NCBI GenBank assembly: GCA_965222485.1
Contig: CBDCUC010000040.1
Coordinates: forward strand, 1,426,001-1,490,000
DNA: 64,000 bases
Reading direction: 5' to 3'
Origin: CBDCUC01 sp965222485
Lineage (GTDB): Bacteria; Pseudomonadota; Alphaproteobacteria; Rhizobiales; Hyphomicrobiaceae
Shown here piece by piece: positions 18,373-26,680 of this stretch. The notes under the pieces were generated by a model. That model had not been told where the DNA came from. It did not search any database and worked only from the letters and a program-made list of their open reading frames with translations. Made by a program: the position numbers and the translations under genes. Within the stretch, counting starts at the first letter, position 1; every line of letters begins with the position of its first letter.

Positions 18373-19527
18373 ATGCTTACCATTGAGAAACTGATTCGTG
18401 GTTGGCGAGAAGGTGTGGCCGTGGCGGCTGTGGCGCAAGAGCAACTTCCCTTAAGACCGGCCGGTCCTGCAACGGTTTCGGCGCTGCTGGACTGGTACGA
18501 CGCGGAGCGCAGAGATCTGCCTTGGCGCTACGGTGCTGGGCAGCAGGCGGACCCTTATCGTGTCTGGCTCAGCGAAATCATGCTGCAGCAAACGACCGTA
18601 AAGGCAGTTATCCCCTACTATTTGCGTTTCGTTGAGCGTTGGCCGGATGTCAAAGCGCTGGCGGCAGCCGAGCTTGATGACGTTTTGGCGGAGTGGGCAG
18701 GCCTTGGTTATTACTCGCGGGCGCGCAACCTGCATAAGTGCGCGCGTGCCGTGGTCGATGAGCACAACGGGCGGTTTCCAACCGGGCCGGCTCAGTTGCA
18801 AAAGCTGCCTGGAATTGGTCCTTATACGGCTGCGGCCATCGCGGCCATTGCGTTCAACGAAGCTACAACACCGGTGGACGGGAATGTCGAGCGGGTTGTT
18901 GCACGCCTGTTTGCCCTCAGTCTGCCTTTGCCGCAGGCGAAAAGTGAACTGAAGCGGCTTGCGGCCACGCTGACGCCCAACGAACGGCCGGGTGATTTTG
19001 CGCAGGCCATGATGGATCTCGGGGCGGGCGTGTGCACGCCAAAGCGGCCCTCCTGCCTTATGTGTCCTCTGCAAACCGATTGCCATGGTTATGCAAAAGG
19101 TGTTGCGGAGCGTTTGCCGGTGAAGCAGCCAAAGCCCGATCGGCCGACGCGTTACGGTGTGGCGTTTCTCGCGCTGAGCGAGGACGGCCATGTCTTGTTG
19201 CGCCGGCGGCCGGAGGCTGGGCTTCTCGGGGGAATGATGGAGGTACCCTCTACGCATTGGCTTGATGACTGGATGGATACGTCAGATGCATTGCGCACCG
19301 CGCCTGCACGAGCGCAATGGTCGCCAGTTCCCGGGGTCGTGTCGCATACATTCACACACTTTCGCCTGGAGCTTATGGTCTACCGGGCTATCGTAACGGC
19401 AGATACGGCTTTGACGTTTTGGGCCGAGCCGGAGCGCTGCCGTTGGGTCAAGCGGTCTGATCTGGAACGCCAGGCATTGCCCAGTGTGATGAACAAGGTC
19501 ATTGCGCATGCACTGAGGGAACAGTGA
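18373..19527 (+). CDS. mutY: A/G-specific adenine DNA glycosylase
   Basis: The 384-residue protein has the catalytic SEIMLQQT (Glu68), the helix-hairpin-helix PGIGPYTAAAIAAIAF with the catalytic Asp in VDGNV, and a 4Fe-4S cluster ligated by the spaced cysteines CTPKRPSC-LMC-PLQTDC (C-x6-C-x2-C-x5-C). A NUDIX-like C-terminal domain (about 230-370) recognises 8-oxoguanine. It removes adenine mispaired with 8-oxoG. ATG at 18373 fits the family length; the frame is open further upstream into the opposite-strand DUF721 gene, which is not credible. Confidence 0.96.
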   Translation: MLTIEKLIRGWREGVAVAAVAQEQLPLRPAGPATVSALLDWYDAERRDLPWRYGAGQQADPYRVWLSEIMLQQTTVKAVIPYYLRFVERWPDVKALAAAELDDVLAEWAGLGYYSRARNLHKCARAVVDEHNGRFPTGPAQLQKLPGIGPYTAAAIAAIAFNEATTPVDGNVERVVARLFALSLPLPQAKSELKRLAATLTPNERPGDFAQAMMDLGAGVCTPKRPSCLMCPLQTDCHGYAKGVAERLPVKQPKPDRPTRYGVAFLALSEDGHVLLRRRPEAGLLGGMMEVPSTHWLDDWMDTSDALRTAPARAQWSPVPGVVSHTFTHFRLELMVYRAIVTADTALTFWAEPERCRWVKRSDLERQALPSVMNKVIAHALREQ

Positions 19528-19607
19528 TTGGGTTGGCGATGTGCTGGTGAAAGCCGGTTTGTGGGTGACGCCCTGATTATTGGTCTTGCCGTTCGGAGCT
19601 TTTTGAA

Positions 19608-19847
19608 ATGCGAAAATGGCTGTTTGGATTCCTATTCATTGCAGCACTTGCGTGGGCGGCTTATGCGGCCAATGTGTGCCTCTTGTCGTGGCCGCACATC
19701 TCGCTCGATCTGTCGCACATAGATGAAGGAACACGGGCGGCGCACGGGCAGGCGGTCACCGCTCATGTCCTGCGGCATATGGTGGTCGGGCTAGTGCCGA
19801 TGCTTGTTGTGGGCGCTATTTATTGGTTCACCGGCCGCCGCCGATAA
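19608..19847 (+). CDS. Small membrane protein of unknown function
   Basis: The 79-residue protein has two hydrophobic segments (KWLFGFLFIAALAWAAYAA and VVGLVPMLVVGAIYWF) around a polar loop, ending in basic residues. CGGAG precedes the ATG. It lies between mutY and a VOC gene on the same strand. I do not recognise a family; a two-helix inner-membrane protein is the simplest reading. Confidence 0.6.
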   Translation: MRKWLFGFLFIAALAWAAYAANVCLLSWPHISLDLSHIDEGTRAAHGQAVTAHVLRHMVVGLVPMLVVGAIYWFTGRRR

Positions 19848-19878
19848 TCGTTTTATGCGTTGATGGAGCAATCCCACC

Positions 19879-20286
19879 GTGCCGGATAAGAACAACGCTC
19901 GCTTTGTGCGTTCAGCTGCTGTGTTGGAGGTCAGCGACGTGGTTGCGTCCCGCGATTATTACCGCAACAAACTAGGTTTTGAATCGGACAGCATGTGGGG
20001 CGATCCACCGTGCTTTTGCATCGTTGGCCGCGATACTGTTACCCTGTTTCTAGACCAATCTCGCAAGGCCCGCGTGCCATTGGGCAACCAGTATTGGTCT
20101 GCCTACATCTACGTGGACGATATTGCTTCTATAGCAGATGGGTTTAGATCTCGCGGCGTGGGGATAGAGCGTGGTCCTGAGGATACACAGTATGGTTGCC
20201 GTGAAGTCGACGTGCGCGATCCTGACGGCCACGTGATCTGTTTTGCGCAGGATCTTACACCCAGCGATGCAGGACCGGGACTTTAG
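19879..20286 (+). CDS. VOC (glyoxalase/bleomycin-resistance) family protein
   Basis: The 135-residue protein forms one glyoxalase-fold unit with the typical pattern of an N-terminal repeat (VLEVSDVVASRDYYRNKLGF) and a C-terminal repeat ending in the metal-site region VDVRDPDGHVICFAQDL. Members act as lyases, dioxygenases or drug-binding proteins, and the substrate cannot be told from sequence. GTG at 19879 is the start. It probably follows the small membrane gene in one transcript (31 bases). Confidence 0.85.
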   Translation: MPDKNNARFVRSAAVLEVSDVVASRDYYRNKLGFESDSMWGDPPCFCIVGRDTVTLFLDQSRKARVPLGNQYWSAYIYVDDIASIADGFRSRGVGIERGPEDTQYGCREVDVRDPDGHVICFAQDLTPSDAGPGL

Positions 20287-20311
20287 GTCTCAAGTCGTGG
20301 TCGCGTGGTGC

Positions 20312-21727
20312 CTAGCGTTTGCACCGTCTCAAATAGCCGATGTCGTTACCCGCAGCATTGTCGCGAAGAGCCTCAAGGTGTTTAAGGATTTGGCGCGGGT
20401 GTAGCGGCCGGCCCACCTTGGCGATCTGCTGGCGTTCGAGCTCTTGCAACTCTTCAAGCAGTGGCTGGGCGGTCTTGTGCAGCATCGCGATCGCCGCAAC
20501 AGCTCGACGGCTCATATTGGATGGCACTTTTGGAAGCACTTCGGCCAGTAGATCTTTCAGTGTCGGCGACAGGTAGCTAGCGGCTCGGCCGAATATCGAA
20601 ATCAGCCTGATGAGCATCGTCTCCTTGAAGCGGTAATTGTGTTGCTCCATCCATTCGAACAGCTTGTCCATGACAAGATCTTGGATGCGGAGGTCAGACG
20701 TCACGCGATAGTCTTGCCACTCCGCAATGAGGTCGAAGCCGGGCTCAAGTTCGAGGTCGCCCGGGGCGAAGGTCTCAGTGGCTTTTACACCGATGCGGTC
20801 CAGAAAATCGCGGTTGGTGGCCGACAGTTTCGTCGGAAATGTCGGTAGGAGAACGCGCCCGTCGCTTGCCTCGCGGAAAGCGCGGCGAATGAGTTTTGAG
20901 CAGAACAAGTTCTTGCTGTCGTCGAGCCGCATGGAAAAATCGTAGCGGATTTTGGGTATCTTTCCGTCGAGCGATTGGCGGACGCGATCATGCATGATGT
21001 AGGCGGCGCGCTGGGCAAGTGCGGCATCGGGATGCCGGAACAGCACAGCTCGGCCGAGCCCATGTTCAAGCGATTGGGCGAGCGGCATGATGATACCGCC
21101 GTCCTCTTCGATCAGGCTCTCGACACTCCAAAGCCGTTCGTTTGGATCGGCATAGACCATGAGTACATGCGAAAACTGTGAATCGATGTCGCCGATGCGC
21201 GCTATAGCGGCAGAGTTATGTGCGCGTCCGCGCACGAGGATCACATCGCCTGAACGGAAGGGTACGCGTCCGGCATGGCTGATTTCGGATGTGACGAAGG
21301 AGTTGCTGTCATCGCCGGAAAAGCCGCGATGTGTCGTCTCGCCTTCGCCCAACCGCTGATAGCCGATCAGGTTTTCGCCAAGTAGGTCGATCATGTAGCG
21401 GCTTGCGCGAAACACATTGCGCAAGGCGGTCTCAACTTCGCCATCGATGAAATTCAACGCATTCCAATGCCGGATTTTCTGACGTAGCTGGGACTGCATA
21501 TCGAATGCCGCAGCCATCAACTGAGGTGCCTCGCGGCGCAACTGATCGGTGTCAAAATTGGAAAAGTCGATGTCGTAAAGCGCCGTGTAAGTTTGGCGCA
21601 GCTTGGCCGCAATGTCGGCGGGTGTAGTTGCCGGCTGTAAGGCCGTTTCGCTTATGGCAGACAGATGTTGGGCCAGATCCTGCGATTGCGGCATAGGGGC
21701 TGTGCTTGCTTGAGGTTGCAATTTCAT
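20312..21727 (-). CDS. YiiX/YebB-like permuted papain-fold hydrolase with helical C-terminal region
   Basis: The 471-residue protein has a helical N-terminal third, then a YiiX/YebB-type (DUF830-like) permuted NlpC/P60 domain. The pieces seen are FRSGDVILVRG, the catalytic His187 in FSHVLMVY, a Glu/Asp-rich ESLIEEDGG and the catalytic Cys276 in NLFCSKLIRRAF. Such proteins are amidases acting on lipids, peptides or peptidoglycan-like substrates; the actual substrate is unknown. Roughly 370-471 is another helical region. ATG at 21727 has an AGGAG only one base upstream, so the exact start is uncertain. It lies downstream of ccrM but is separated by about 290 bases. Confidence 0.72.
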   Translation of the reverse strand: MKLQPQASTAPMPQSQDLAQHLSAISETALQPATTPADIAAKLRQTYTALYDIDFSNFDTDQLRREAPQLMAAAFDMQSQLRQKIRHWNALNFIDGEVETALRNVFRASRYMIDLLGENLIGYQRLGEGETTHRGFSGDDSNSFVTSEISHAGRVPFRSGDVILVRGRAHNSAAIARIGDIDSQFSHVLMVYADPNERLWSVESLIEEDGGIIMPLAQSLEHGLGRAVLFRHPDAALAQRAAYIMHDRVRQSLDGKIPKIRYDFSMRLDDSKNLFCSKLIRRAFREASDGRVLLPTFPTKLSATNRDFLDRIGVKATETFAPGDLELEPGFDLIAEWQDYRVTSDLRIQDLVMDKLFEWMEQHNYRFKETMLIRLISIFGRAASYLSPTLKDLLAEVLPKVPSNMSRRAVAAIAMLHKTAQPLLEELQELERQQIAKVGRPLHPRQILKHLEALRDNAAGNDIGYLRRCKR

Positions 21728-22017
21728 ACTCCTGCGGCGCGCTTTGTTTTGGTCTTCTTGCCGTATTCGAACGCATTTGGCGAGGGGTCTTTTTATTTTG
21801 TTGACGGTTCCCGTGCGCGAGGTTGCAGGGAAGCTATCAGAGGTTGCCTGCGAAGAGCAACGCGGCACGGGTGTGAATTTTACCTGCGCACGCAGACATG
21901 TACCGGCGGGCGTCGTACGGGAGGGTGCAATCCAACCGTTCTCATCGGCATAAATGGAGGTGTGTTTCCATTTGTGGACGAGGTTTGGAGCGAGGGGATG
22001 CTGGATGAACGCGCCGG

Positions 22018-23157
22018 TTATTCGGCAGCGACCAATGCGGGTTGCGACGTGGACAAGCCGAGCTTGCGGCGCGCTTCATCGCGTAGCTGGTCGATCGGTT
22101 GCAAGTCACCGTTGACGTCCATATGCCAGAAGGTCCAGCCATTGCATGCCGACTTACCTTGGACCTCCGCACCTAGACGGTGGATGGATCCCTGGTTGCC
22201 GTGGCATGCCAGGCTACCATCTGCTTTGACTTCGGCGCTTATCTGACGGCGGGAATCGAAAAGTGTCGTTCCCGGCTTCACAAGCCCGAGTTCGACAACG
22301 GTTCCGAACGGCACGCGTGGTTCGGTACGTTTGGATTTCACAGTTGCAAGCGAGCGTTCGCCAAACTCTTCCACGGCGGTGATACGTTTTCTTGCCACCT
22401 TCGCATAGACCGCGTCGCGTTCTATGCCGATCCATTTTCGGCCCAGACGTTTCGCAACGGCGCCGGTTGTTCCAGTGCCGAAAAACGGATCGAGTACGGT
22501 GTCGCCTGCGTTCGTCGAGGCGAGCAAAATGCGGTTCAGGAGGGCTTCGGGTTTTTGTGTTGGGTGTGCTTTTCGGCCGTCGGGGTCTTTCAACCTTTCT
22601 GGGCCGGCACAAATGGGGAAGAGCCAGTCGGAGCGCATCTGAATGTCGTCGTTGAGAGCCTTCAATGATTCATAGTTGAATGTGTAGCGGGACTTCTGGT
22701 CGCGAGCGGCCCAGATTAATGTCTCATGCGCGTTTGTGAAGCGTCGTCCGCGGAAGTTGGGCATCGGGTTTACTTTGCGCCAGACGACGTCATTGAGAAT
22801 CCAAAACCCGATGTCTTGAAGCGCCGTGCCGAGGCGAAAAACGTTGTGGTAGGAACCGATGAGCCAGATGGAACCGTCTGGCTTGAGGACACGGCGGCAT
22901 TGCGTCAGCCAGTCTCTGCAGAAGGTGTCATAGTCCTCAAAGCTGGCGAACTTGTCCCACGCATCGTCAACGCCATCAACCTTGGTGTTGTTGGGGCGCA
23001 AAAGATCTTTTTCTAATTGTAGGTTGTAGGGAGGATCTGCAAAGACAAGGTCAACGCTATTATCCGGAAGCCGGCGTAGCTCCTGCAAACAGTCGCCAAC
23101 TATGATGCGGTTTTGAACGTTTTTTTTATTGACCTTGTTGGAACGACCAGACGCCAT
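22018..23157 (-). CDS. ccrM: Cell cycle-regulated adenine-N6 DNA methyltransferase CcrM (GANTC)
   Basis: The 379-residue beta-class methyltransferase has motif IV DPPY (41-44) before the SAM-binding motif FFGTGTTG, the order typical of the beta group. It also carries the CcrM-type core FRGRRFTNAHETLIWA and HPTQKPEALL. The C-terminal region (about 270-350) matches the extra RAMA-type domain of CcrM. It methylates the adenine of GANTC late in the cell cycle. The control region upstream has a CtrA box and a GANTC site (see findings). The start is ATG 23157. Confidence 0.95.
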   Translation of the reverse strand: MASGRSNKVNKKNVQNRIIVGDCLQELRRLPDNSVDLVFADPPYNLQLEKDLLRPNNTKVDGVDDAWDKFASFEDYDTFCRDWLTQCRRVLKPDGSIWLIGSYHNVFRLGTALQDIGFWILNDVVWRKVNPMPNFRGRRFTNAHETLIWAARDQKSRYTFNYESLKALNDDIQMRSDWLFPICAGPERLKDPDGRKAHPTQKPEALLNRILLASTNAGDTVLDPFFGTGTTGAVAKRLGRKWIGIERDAVYAKVARKRITAVEEFGERSLATVKSKRTEPRVPFGTVVELGLVKPGTTLFDSRRQISAEVKADGSLACHGNQGSIHRLGAEVQGKSACNGWTFWHMDVNGDLQPIDQLRDEARRKLGLSTSQPALVAAE

Positions 23158-23318
23158 TTCTACGCAACTTTCTACGACAAACTCAACTCACTGTGGTCCA
23201 TGAAAGCACAATTTCACGGATCATGCGCCCTTTCACGAACGGAATATTCTTAAGCTGGCCTGCGTGCTTTGGTTCGCAAAAACAGGTAGCAAGCATATCC
23301 GACAGATCGCGCCGCAAA

Positions 23319-23323
23319 GACTC
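23319..23323. promoter_or_regulatory. GANTC site (GACTC) in the ccrM leader/promoter
   Basis: A GACTC site lies 12 bases downstream, in the direction of ccrM transcription, of the CtrA-type box. CcrM methylates this sequence. In Caulobacter ccrM the leader carries such sites and their methylation state affects expression, so a feedback role is inferred here. Confidence 0.5.
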
Positions 23324-23335
23324 GGCCGGGATGGG

Positions 23336-23350
23336 TTAAGAGTTCGTTAA
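23336..23350 (-). promoter_or_regulatory. CtrA-type binding box upstream of ccrM
   Basis: The sequence is an exact TTAA-N7-TTAA, embedded in a 7-base inverted repeat (GGGTTAA and TTAACCC). It lies about 180 bases upstream of the ccrM start. The spacing matches the CtrA consensus known from Caulobacter and other alphaproteobacteria. It was the only full match I found in intergenic DNA of the window. Confidence 0.65.
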
Positions 23351-23451
23351 CCCGAGCCTATTGTGCGGACCTGTAATTGTTTCGGGGCGAGTGCAAAGTG
23401 GTGGCGTATCAATTTGTCGAACGAAGGGCGAACACCCTGTGTGGCTTATGT

Positions 23452-23492
23452 AAACAAAAAACGCCCGGCAACCTGCCGGGCGTTTTTTGTTT
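23452..23492. terminator. Bidirectional intrinsic terminator
   Basis: A perfect 19-base inverted repeat with a 3-base loop (ACC) has the GC core CGCCCGGCA/TGCCGGGCG and flanking A and T runs on both strands. It follows the minus-strand gene ending at 23559 and insulates it from the ccrM promoter region. Confidence 0.9.
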
Positions 23493-23558
23493 CTACTAAC
23501 CAAGGATGTTGGGTGTTGGATGAACAACACGTTGCCAAAGTTGCTACTGCCTGGAAGA

Positions 23559-23996
23559 TTAGTCGCAGCGGCGATAGAACTTGCGGCATGCACGGCGGTT
23601 GCCGTACTGGCACCTGTGCCACCAGCGATCGCAGCGTCCGTAATATCCATCATCATAATAGTAATGACGGTGATAGCGTGCACGAGCTGCGCCCGAAAGA
23701 ATGGCGGCTGCGGCTGCGCCTGCAATTATGCCGGCGGCCAGGCCTGCGCCTCGTCTACGCCAACGGCGTCCACGCCGTCCGGCAACAACGATTTTCTTTG
23801 CTTCGCTTGCTGTCTTAGCGCCATTCGGTAGCAGGCTGAGTTTCGGCAGCTGCGCGGCGGGTGCCGTCTTGCCGGTCACCGAGGCTGAAGGCGAGGTCAT
23901 AGGGGAACGGCTCTCGTAAGCCGATACGGTGGTTGGTATAGCGGCAATGCCGAGCATACATGCGGCAGCCGCCAGAGCTTTGATGGTGGAGGTCAT
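23559..23996 (-). CDS. Small secreted protein with basic/aromatic Cys-containing C-terminus
   Basis: The 145-residue protein has a clear signal peptide (MLGIAAIPTTVSA cleavage region), a low-complexity middle, a second hydrophobic Ala/Gly segment (GLAAGIIAGAAAAAIL) preceded by a run of arginines, and a C-terminus rich in Tyr, His, Arg and Cys (four Cys). GGGAG lies eight bases before the ATG and a strong terminator follows the gene, supporting expression. I do not recognise a family, though similar proteins with this glycine-helix and Cys-rich tail occur in Rhizobiales. An overlapping plus-strand frame at 23487-23831 was rejected. Confidence 0.7.
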   Translation of the reverse strand: MTSTIKALAAAACMLGIAAIPTTVSAYESRSPMTSPSASVTGKTAPAAQLPKLSLLPNGAKTASEAKKIVVAGRRGRRWRRRGAGLAAGIIAGAAAAAILSGAARARYHRHYYYDDGYYGRCDRWWHRCQYGNRRACRKFYRRCD

Positions 23997-24464
23997 ATGG
24001 GCTTCTCCCGGTCTGGGCCGTCTGTCCGGCTAACTAAGCACCGATCTTTACGGCCGCACTGTCAGAGTCTTTCCGCTCGGATTATCCGATGACTGAGGAT
24101 ATATGCGATACCCAGTCCTGAACATTTCAAAGGGTGTGCCGCAGTGACTTGCGGTGACCCCGTTTTTTGTCGCCGAACCAATGCTTTATCCGCCGATGAA
24201 ATGTATTTGTGCAGGACACAACCTGAATGACGCATGAATAAGACCGGTAGTGAAGAATTGTGGCTGTTGTGCGCACGAAAATGTGGTTGATCCCAAACCG
24301 CCTGTTCCACTGTTGAGCATAACCGGACTAGGTTTTTGTGAGATGGACGGGAAGGCCTTCGGGCAACAGTGTGTCGGGGTGTTGTTGCCCTGGCGAACTG
24401 GGTGGCCTAGAGCATGTCAGACATTACCGTCGTGCACCGCCAACCTCGGCTAAAGGGATATTCA
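23997..24464. other. Intergenic region upstream of the Mrp-like operon
   Basis: About 470 bases between the divergent small secreted protein and mrpE-like gene. It should hold the operon promoter, but no strong -35/-10 pair, no riboswitch-like leader and no CtrA or LexA box was seen. The frame is open upstream of the chosen mrpE start to 24414. Confidence 0.45.
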
Positions 24465-24944
24465 ATGTACGTGTTGATCAGTCTGTCGATGATGCTGTTC
24501 GCATTTTGGCTTGCGCTGTCGGGGCACTACACCGTCTTTCTCATGGCTATGGGGGCCTTGAGCGTGGCCGTGTGTGTTGTCGTTGCAAAGCGTATGCGCA
24601 TTTTGGATTTGGAAGGTCACCCCTCTCATTTCCTCAAGGCCTGGCCTTCATTCTTCATCTGGCTGGCGATCGAGATCGTCAAGTCGGCGCTTTCTGTTGC
24701 GCGCATCATTTTAGATCCCAGGCTCCCAATATCACCGACGATGACACGTGTGCGCGCAGGTCAGAAAACATCGGTAGGGATTGCGACCTACGGCAACTCG
24801 ATCACATTGACCCCGGGAACAATCACGGCAGGTGTCAAAGGCACTGTTCTGACTGTGCATGCGCTTCAGACATCTGCTGCGCGTGAACTGGAGAAGGGCG
24901 GCATGGACAGCCGGGTGGTCAAACTTGAGGAAGGGCGCCTTTGA
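24465..24944 (+). CDS. mrpE: Mrp-type antiporter subunit E (MbhA-like)
   Basis: The protein is about 160 residues with two N-terminal membrane helices (LISLSMMLFAFWLALSG and MAMGALSVAVCVVV) followed by a cytoplasmic domain containing ITLTPGTITAGV, the MrpE signature. ATG at 24465 has AAAGGGA upstream and matches the usual length; a longer in-frame ATG is at 24414. It is the first gene of a ten-gene overlapping run. In Mrp complexes E is needed for assembly of the antiporter. Confidence 0.9.
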   Translation: MYVLISLSMMLFAFWLALSGHYTVFLMAMGALSVAVCVVVAKRMRILDLEGHPSHFLKAWPSFFIWLAIEIVKSALSVARIILDPRLPISPTMTRVRAGQKTSVGIATYGNSITLTPGTITAGVKGTVLTVHALQTSAARELEKGGMDSRVVKLEEGRL

Positions 24945-25252
24945 TGTTTGAGCCGACCATGTTCATTGTTGCCACGGGTGCTGTCTTGATCTCAATTGCG
25001 ATTTGCGTTGGCGTTGCCATTCGCGGCCCGACCGTATTCGATCGTGTCCTGGCGGGAAATACGATTGGTACCCTGGCAATTTTATTGTTGGCGTCAGTTG
25101 GCTTTTTGACGGGACGGCCGGAGTGGCTCGATATCGGGCTCACCTACGGGCTGCTGAATCTCATAGGAACACTTGCCGTGCTTAAGTTCTTTCGTCATGG
25201 CGATCTCGCTTACGAAGATGTCGAGAACGATGAGGAGGAAGAGCGTGCTTGA
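24944..25252 (+). CDS. mrpF: Mrp-type antiporter subunit F (MbhB-like)
   Basis: The 102-residue protein has three membrane helices and the MrpF pattern IRGPTVFDRVLAGNTIGT after the first helix, followed by an acidic C-terminus (ENDEEEERA). Its ATG overlaps the mrpE stop (TGATG), showing translational coupling. The family is a small structural subunit of Mrp and Mbh-type complexes. Confidence 0.92.
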   Translation: MFEPTMFIVATGAVLISIAICVGVAIRGPTVFDRVLAGNTIGTLAILLLASVGFLTGRPEWLDIGLTYGLLNLIGTLAVLKFFRHGDLAYEDVENDEEEERA

Positions 25253-25622
25253 CGGTGAGACTGTTTCTGTCGCCATCCTCGTCGATGTTGCGAGTTTTAC
25301 TCTCATCATCATTGGCAGCTGTTTTCTCGTTATCGGCGCCATTGGGTTATGGCGCATGCCGGATGTGTTCACCCGTATGCATGCGGCAAGTGTCATCGAT
25401 ACGGTGGGTGCGGGGTTTCTGCTGTTGGGCTTAGCGCTTCAGGCAGGCATTTCGCTTGTGACATTGAAGCTGGGGTTTGTTTTTCTCCTGTTGTTTTTCT
25501 TCGGGCCGGTGGCTGCGCATGCATTGGTGCAGGCCGCTTTGCACCAAGGCCTGATGCCAAACCTTGTTGAAGATGGGCGCGAAGAGCCCGTCAGGGGACC
25601 CGAAACGACTGAAGAGGGCTGA
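25245..25622 (+). CDS. mrpG: Mrp-type antiporter subunit G (MbhC-like)
   Basis: The 125-residue protein has three membrane helices and the MrpG motif GLWRMPDVFTRMHAAS followed by DTVGAGFLLLG. GTG at 25245 is preferred over upstream ATGs because GAGGAGG lies just before it and it overlaps the mrpF stop by eight bases. The C-terminus is acidic and polar. Confidence 0.92.
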   Translation: MLDGETVSVAILVDVASFTLIIIGSCFLVIGAIGLWRMPDVFTRMHAASVIDTVGAGFLLLGLALQAGISLVTLKLGFVFLLLFFFGPVAAHALVQAALHQGLMPNLVEDGREEPVRGPETTEEG

Positions 25623-25658
25623 CCGGTGAAGCCTATGGCGGACTGGTAGGAGGAATTC

Positions 25659-26267
25659 GTGGAAGAACTCGTCATCATGATTCTGCTGACGCTGCTGGCA
25701 GCGGTGACAATTGCTATCACCCTGCAGCGTGAGATGTTCGGTGTTATCGTGCTGGCAAGCGTCTTTAGTTTCTTGATGGCCTCGGTGATGGTCGTTCTGG
25801 ACGCGGTCGATGTTGCGATGACGGAAGCGTCCGTCGGTGCGGGAGTTTCCACCGTGCTGGGGCTGGCTGCGCTGCATCTGACAAAGTCAGTAGAGTATCC
25901 TCCGGTCCGTAACATCGGTGTGCCGTTGTTTGTAGCCGTGGTCGTTGCCGCTGCCCTGGTGTGGGGTACGTTTGCGCTACCGCCATTCGGCGTCGCAGAT
26001 GCACCCATTCATACACATGTATCGCCGCGCTACATTGCGGATTCGCAGGCGCACCTGATGCCGCCGAATGTCGTTACGGCGGTGCTCGCTGACTTCAGGG
26101 GATTCGACACATTGGGTGAAACAACCGTGATCTTCACGGCCGGAATTGGCGTGCTGCTGCTGCTTAAGGGGCGTCGGCGCAAACTTGAGGGCGCGCCCGA
26201 TTTCGGTGACGACAACGAAAAAGAGACTAACGGACGTAGCGGCGATAACGGGGGGACGTCTACGTGA
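25659..26267 (+). CDS. MrpA C-terminal-like subunit (DUF4040/MbhD plus MbhE-like)
   Basis: The 202-residue protein equals the C-terminal part of full MrpA, encoded as its own gene: an N-terminal DUF4040/MbhD region with the conserved acidic helix DAVDVAMTEASVGAG, then an MbhE-like part with two further helices and the ETTVIFTAGIGVLLLLKG segment. The C-terminus is charged and disordered. GTG at 25659 has TAGGAGGA five bases upstream. Its separate existence places this system closer to Mbh-type and split-A Mrp operons than to classic mrpABCDEFG. Confidence 0.85.
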   Translation: MEELVIMILLTLLAAVTIAITLQREMFGVIVLASVFSFLMASVMVVLDAVDVAMTEASVGAGVSTVLGLAALHLTKSVEYPPVRNIGVPLFVAVVVAAALVWGTFALPPFGVADAPIHTHVSPRYIADSQAHLMPPNVVTAVLADFRGFDTLGETTVIFTAGIGVLLLLKGRRRKLEGAPDFGDDNEKETNGRSGDNGGTST

Positions 26268-26680
26268 AACTCGACCTTATCCTGCGGGTGGGCGCCAAGC
26301 TGGTGCTGCCCTTCATTCTTCTGTTTGCCTTTTACGTGCAGTTTCACGGTGACTACGGTCCTGGCGGCGGGTTTCAGGCCGGTGTGATCAGTGCCGGGAC
26401 GCTGATCTTGTATTCGATCGTGTTCGGGGTTGAACGCGCAAAATACGTGGCGCCGCAAAAGCTCGTGGAGTTCATGATACCTGCGGGCGTCGCAATTTTT
26501 GCAGGCACCGGCGTCGTCAGCATGTTGCTGGGAAAGAACTTTCTGGACTATTCAGGCTTCGGCCATGACACGCTGCATGCGCATGAGTGGGGTATTTTTG
26601 CCGTTGAATTGGGTGTCTTGATTACGGTTGCGGGAACCATGACGGCGATATTCTACGCATTTGTAGAAAGGGGGCGCTGA
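26264..26680 (+). CDS. mrpB: Mrp-type antiporter subunit B (MbhF-like)
   Basis: The 138-residue protein has four membrane helices and the MrpB signature HGDYGPGGGFQAGVISAG. GTG at 26264 overlaps the previous stop (GTGA). Further helices include the segment YAFVERGR at the end. In Mrp complexes B contributes to the ion path next to A and C. Confidence 0.93.
   Translation: MKLDLILRVGAKLVLPFILLFAFYVQFHGDYGPGGGFQAGVISAGTLILYSIVFGVERAKYVAPQKLVEFMIPAGVAIFAGTGVVSMLLGKNFLDYSGFGHDTLHAHEWGIFAVELGVLITVAGTMTAIFYAFVERGR

Noticed and set aside
23487..23831. Plus-strand frame with a signal-peptide-like start
   Set aside because: It is antisense to a better-supported secreted protein that has a good ribosome-binding site and a terminator.
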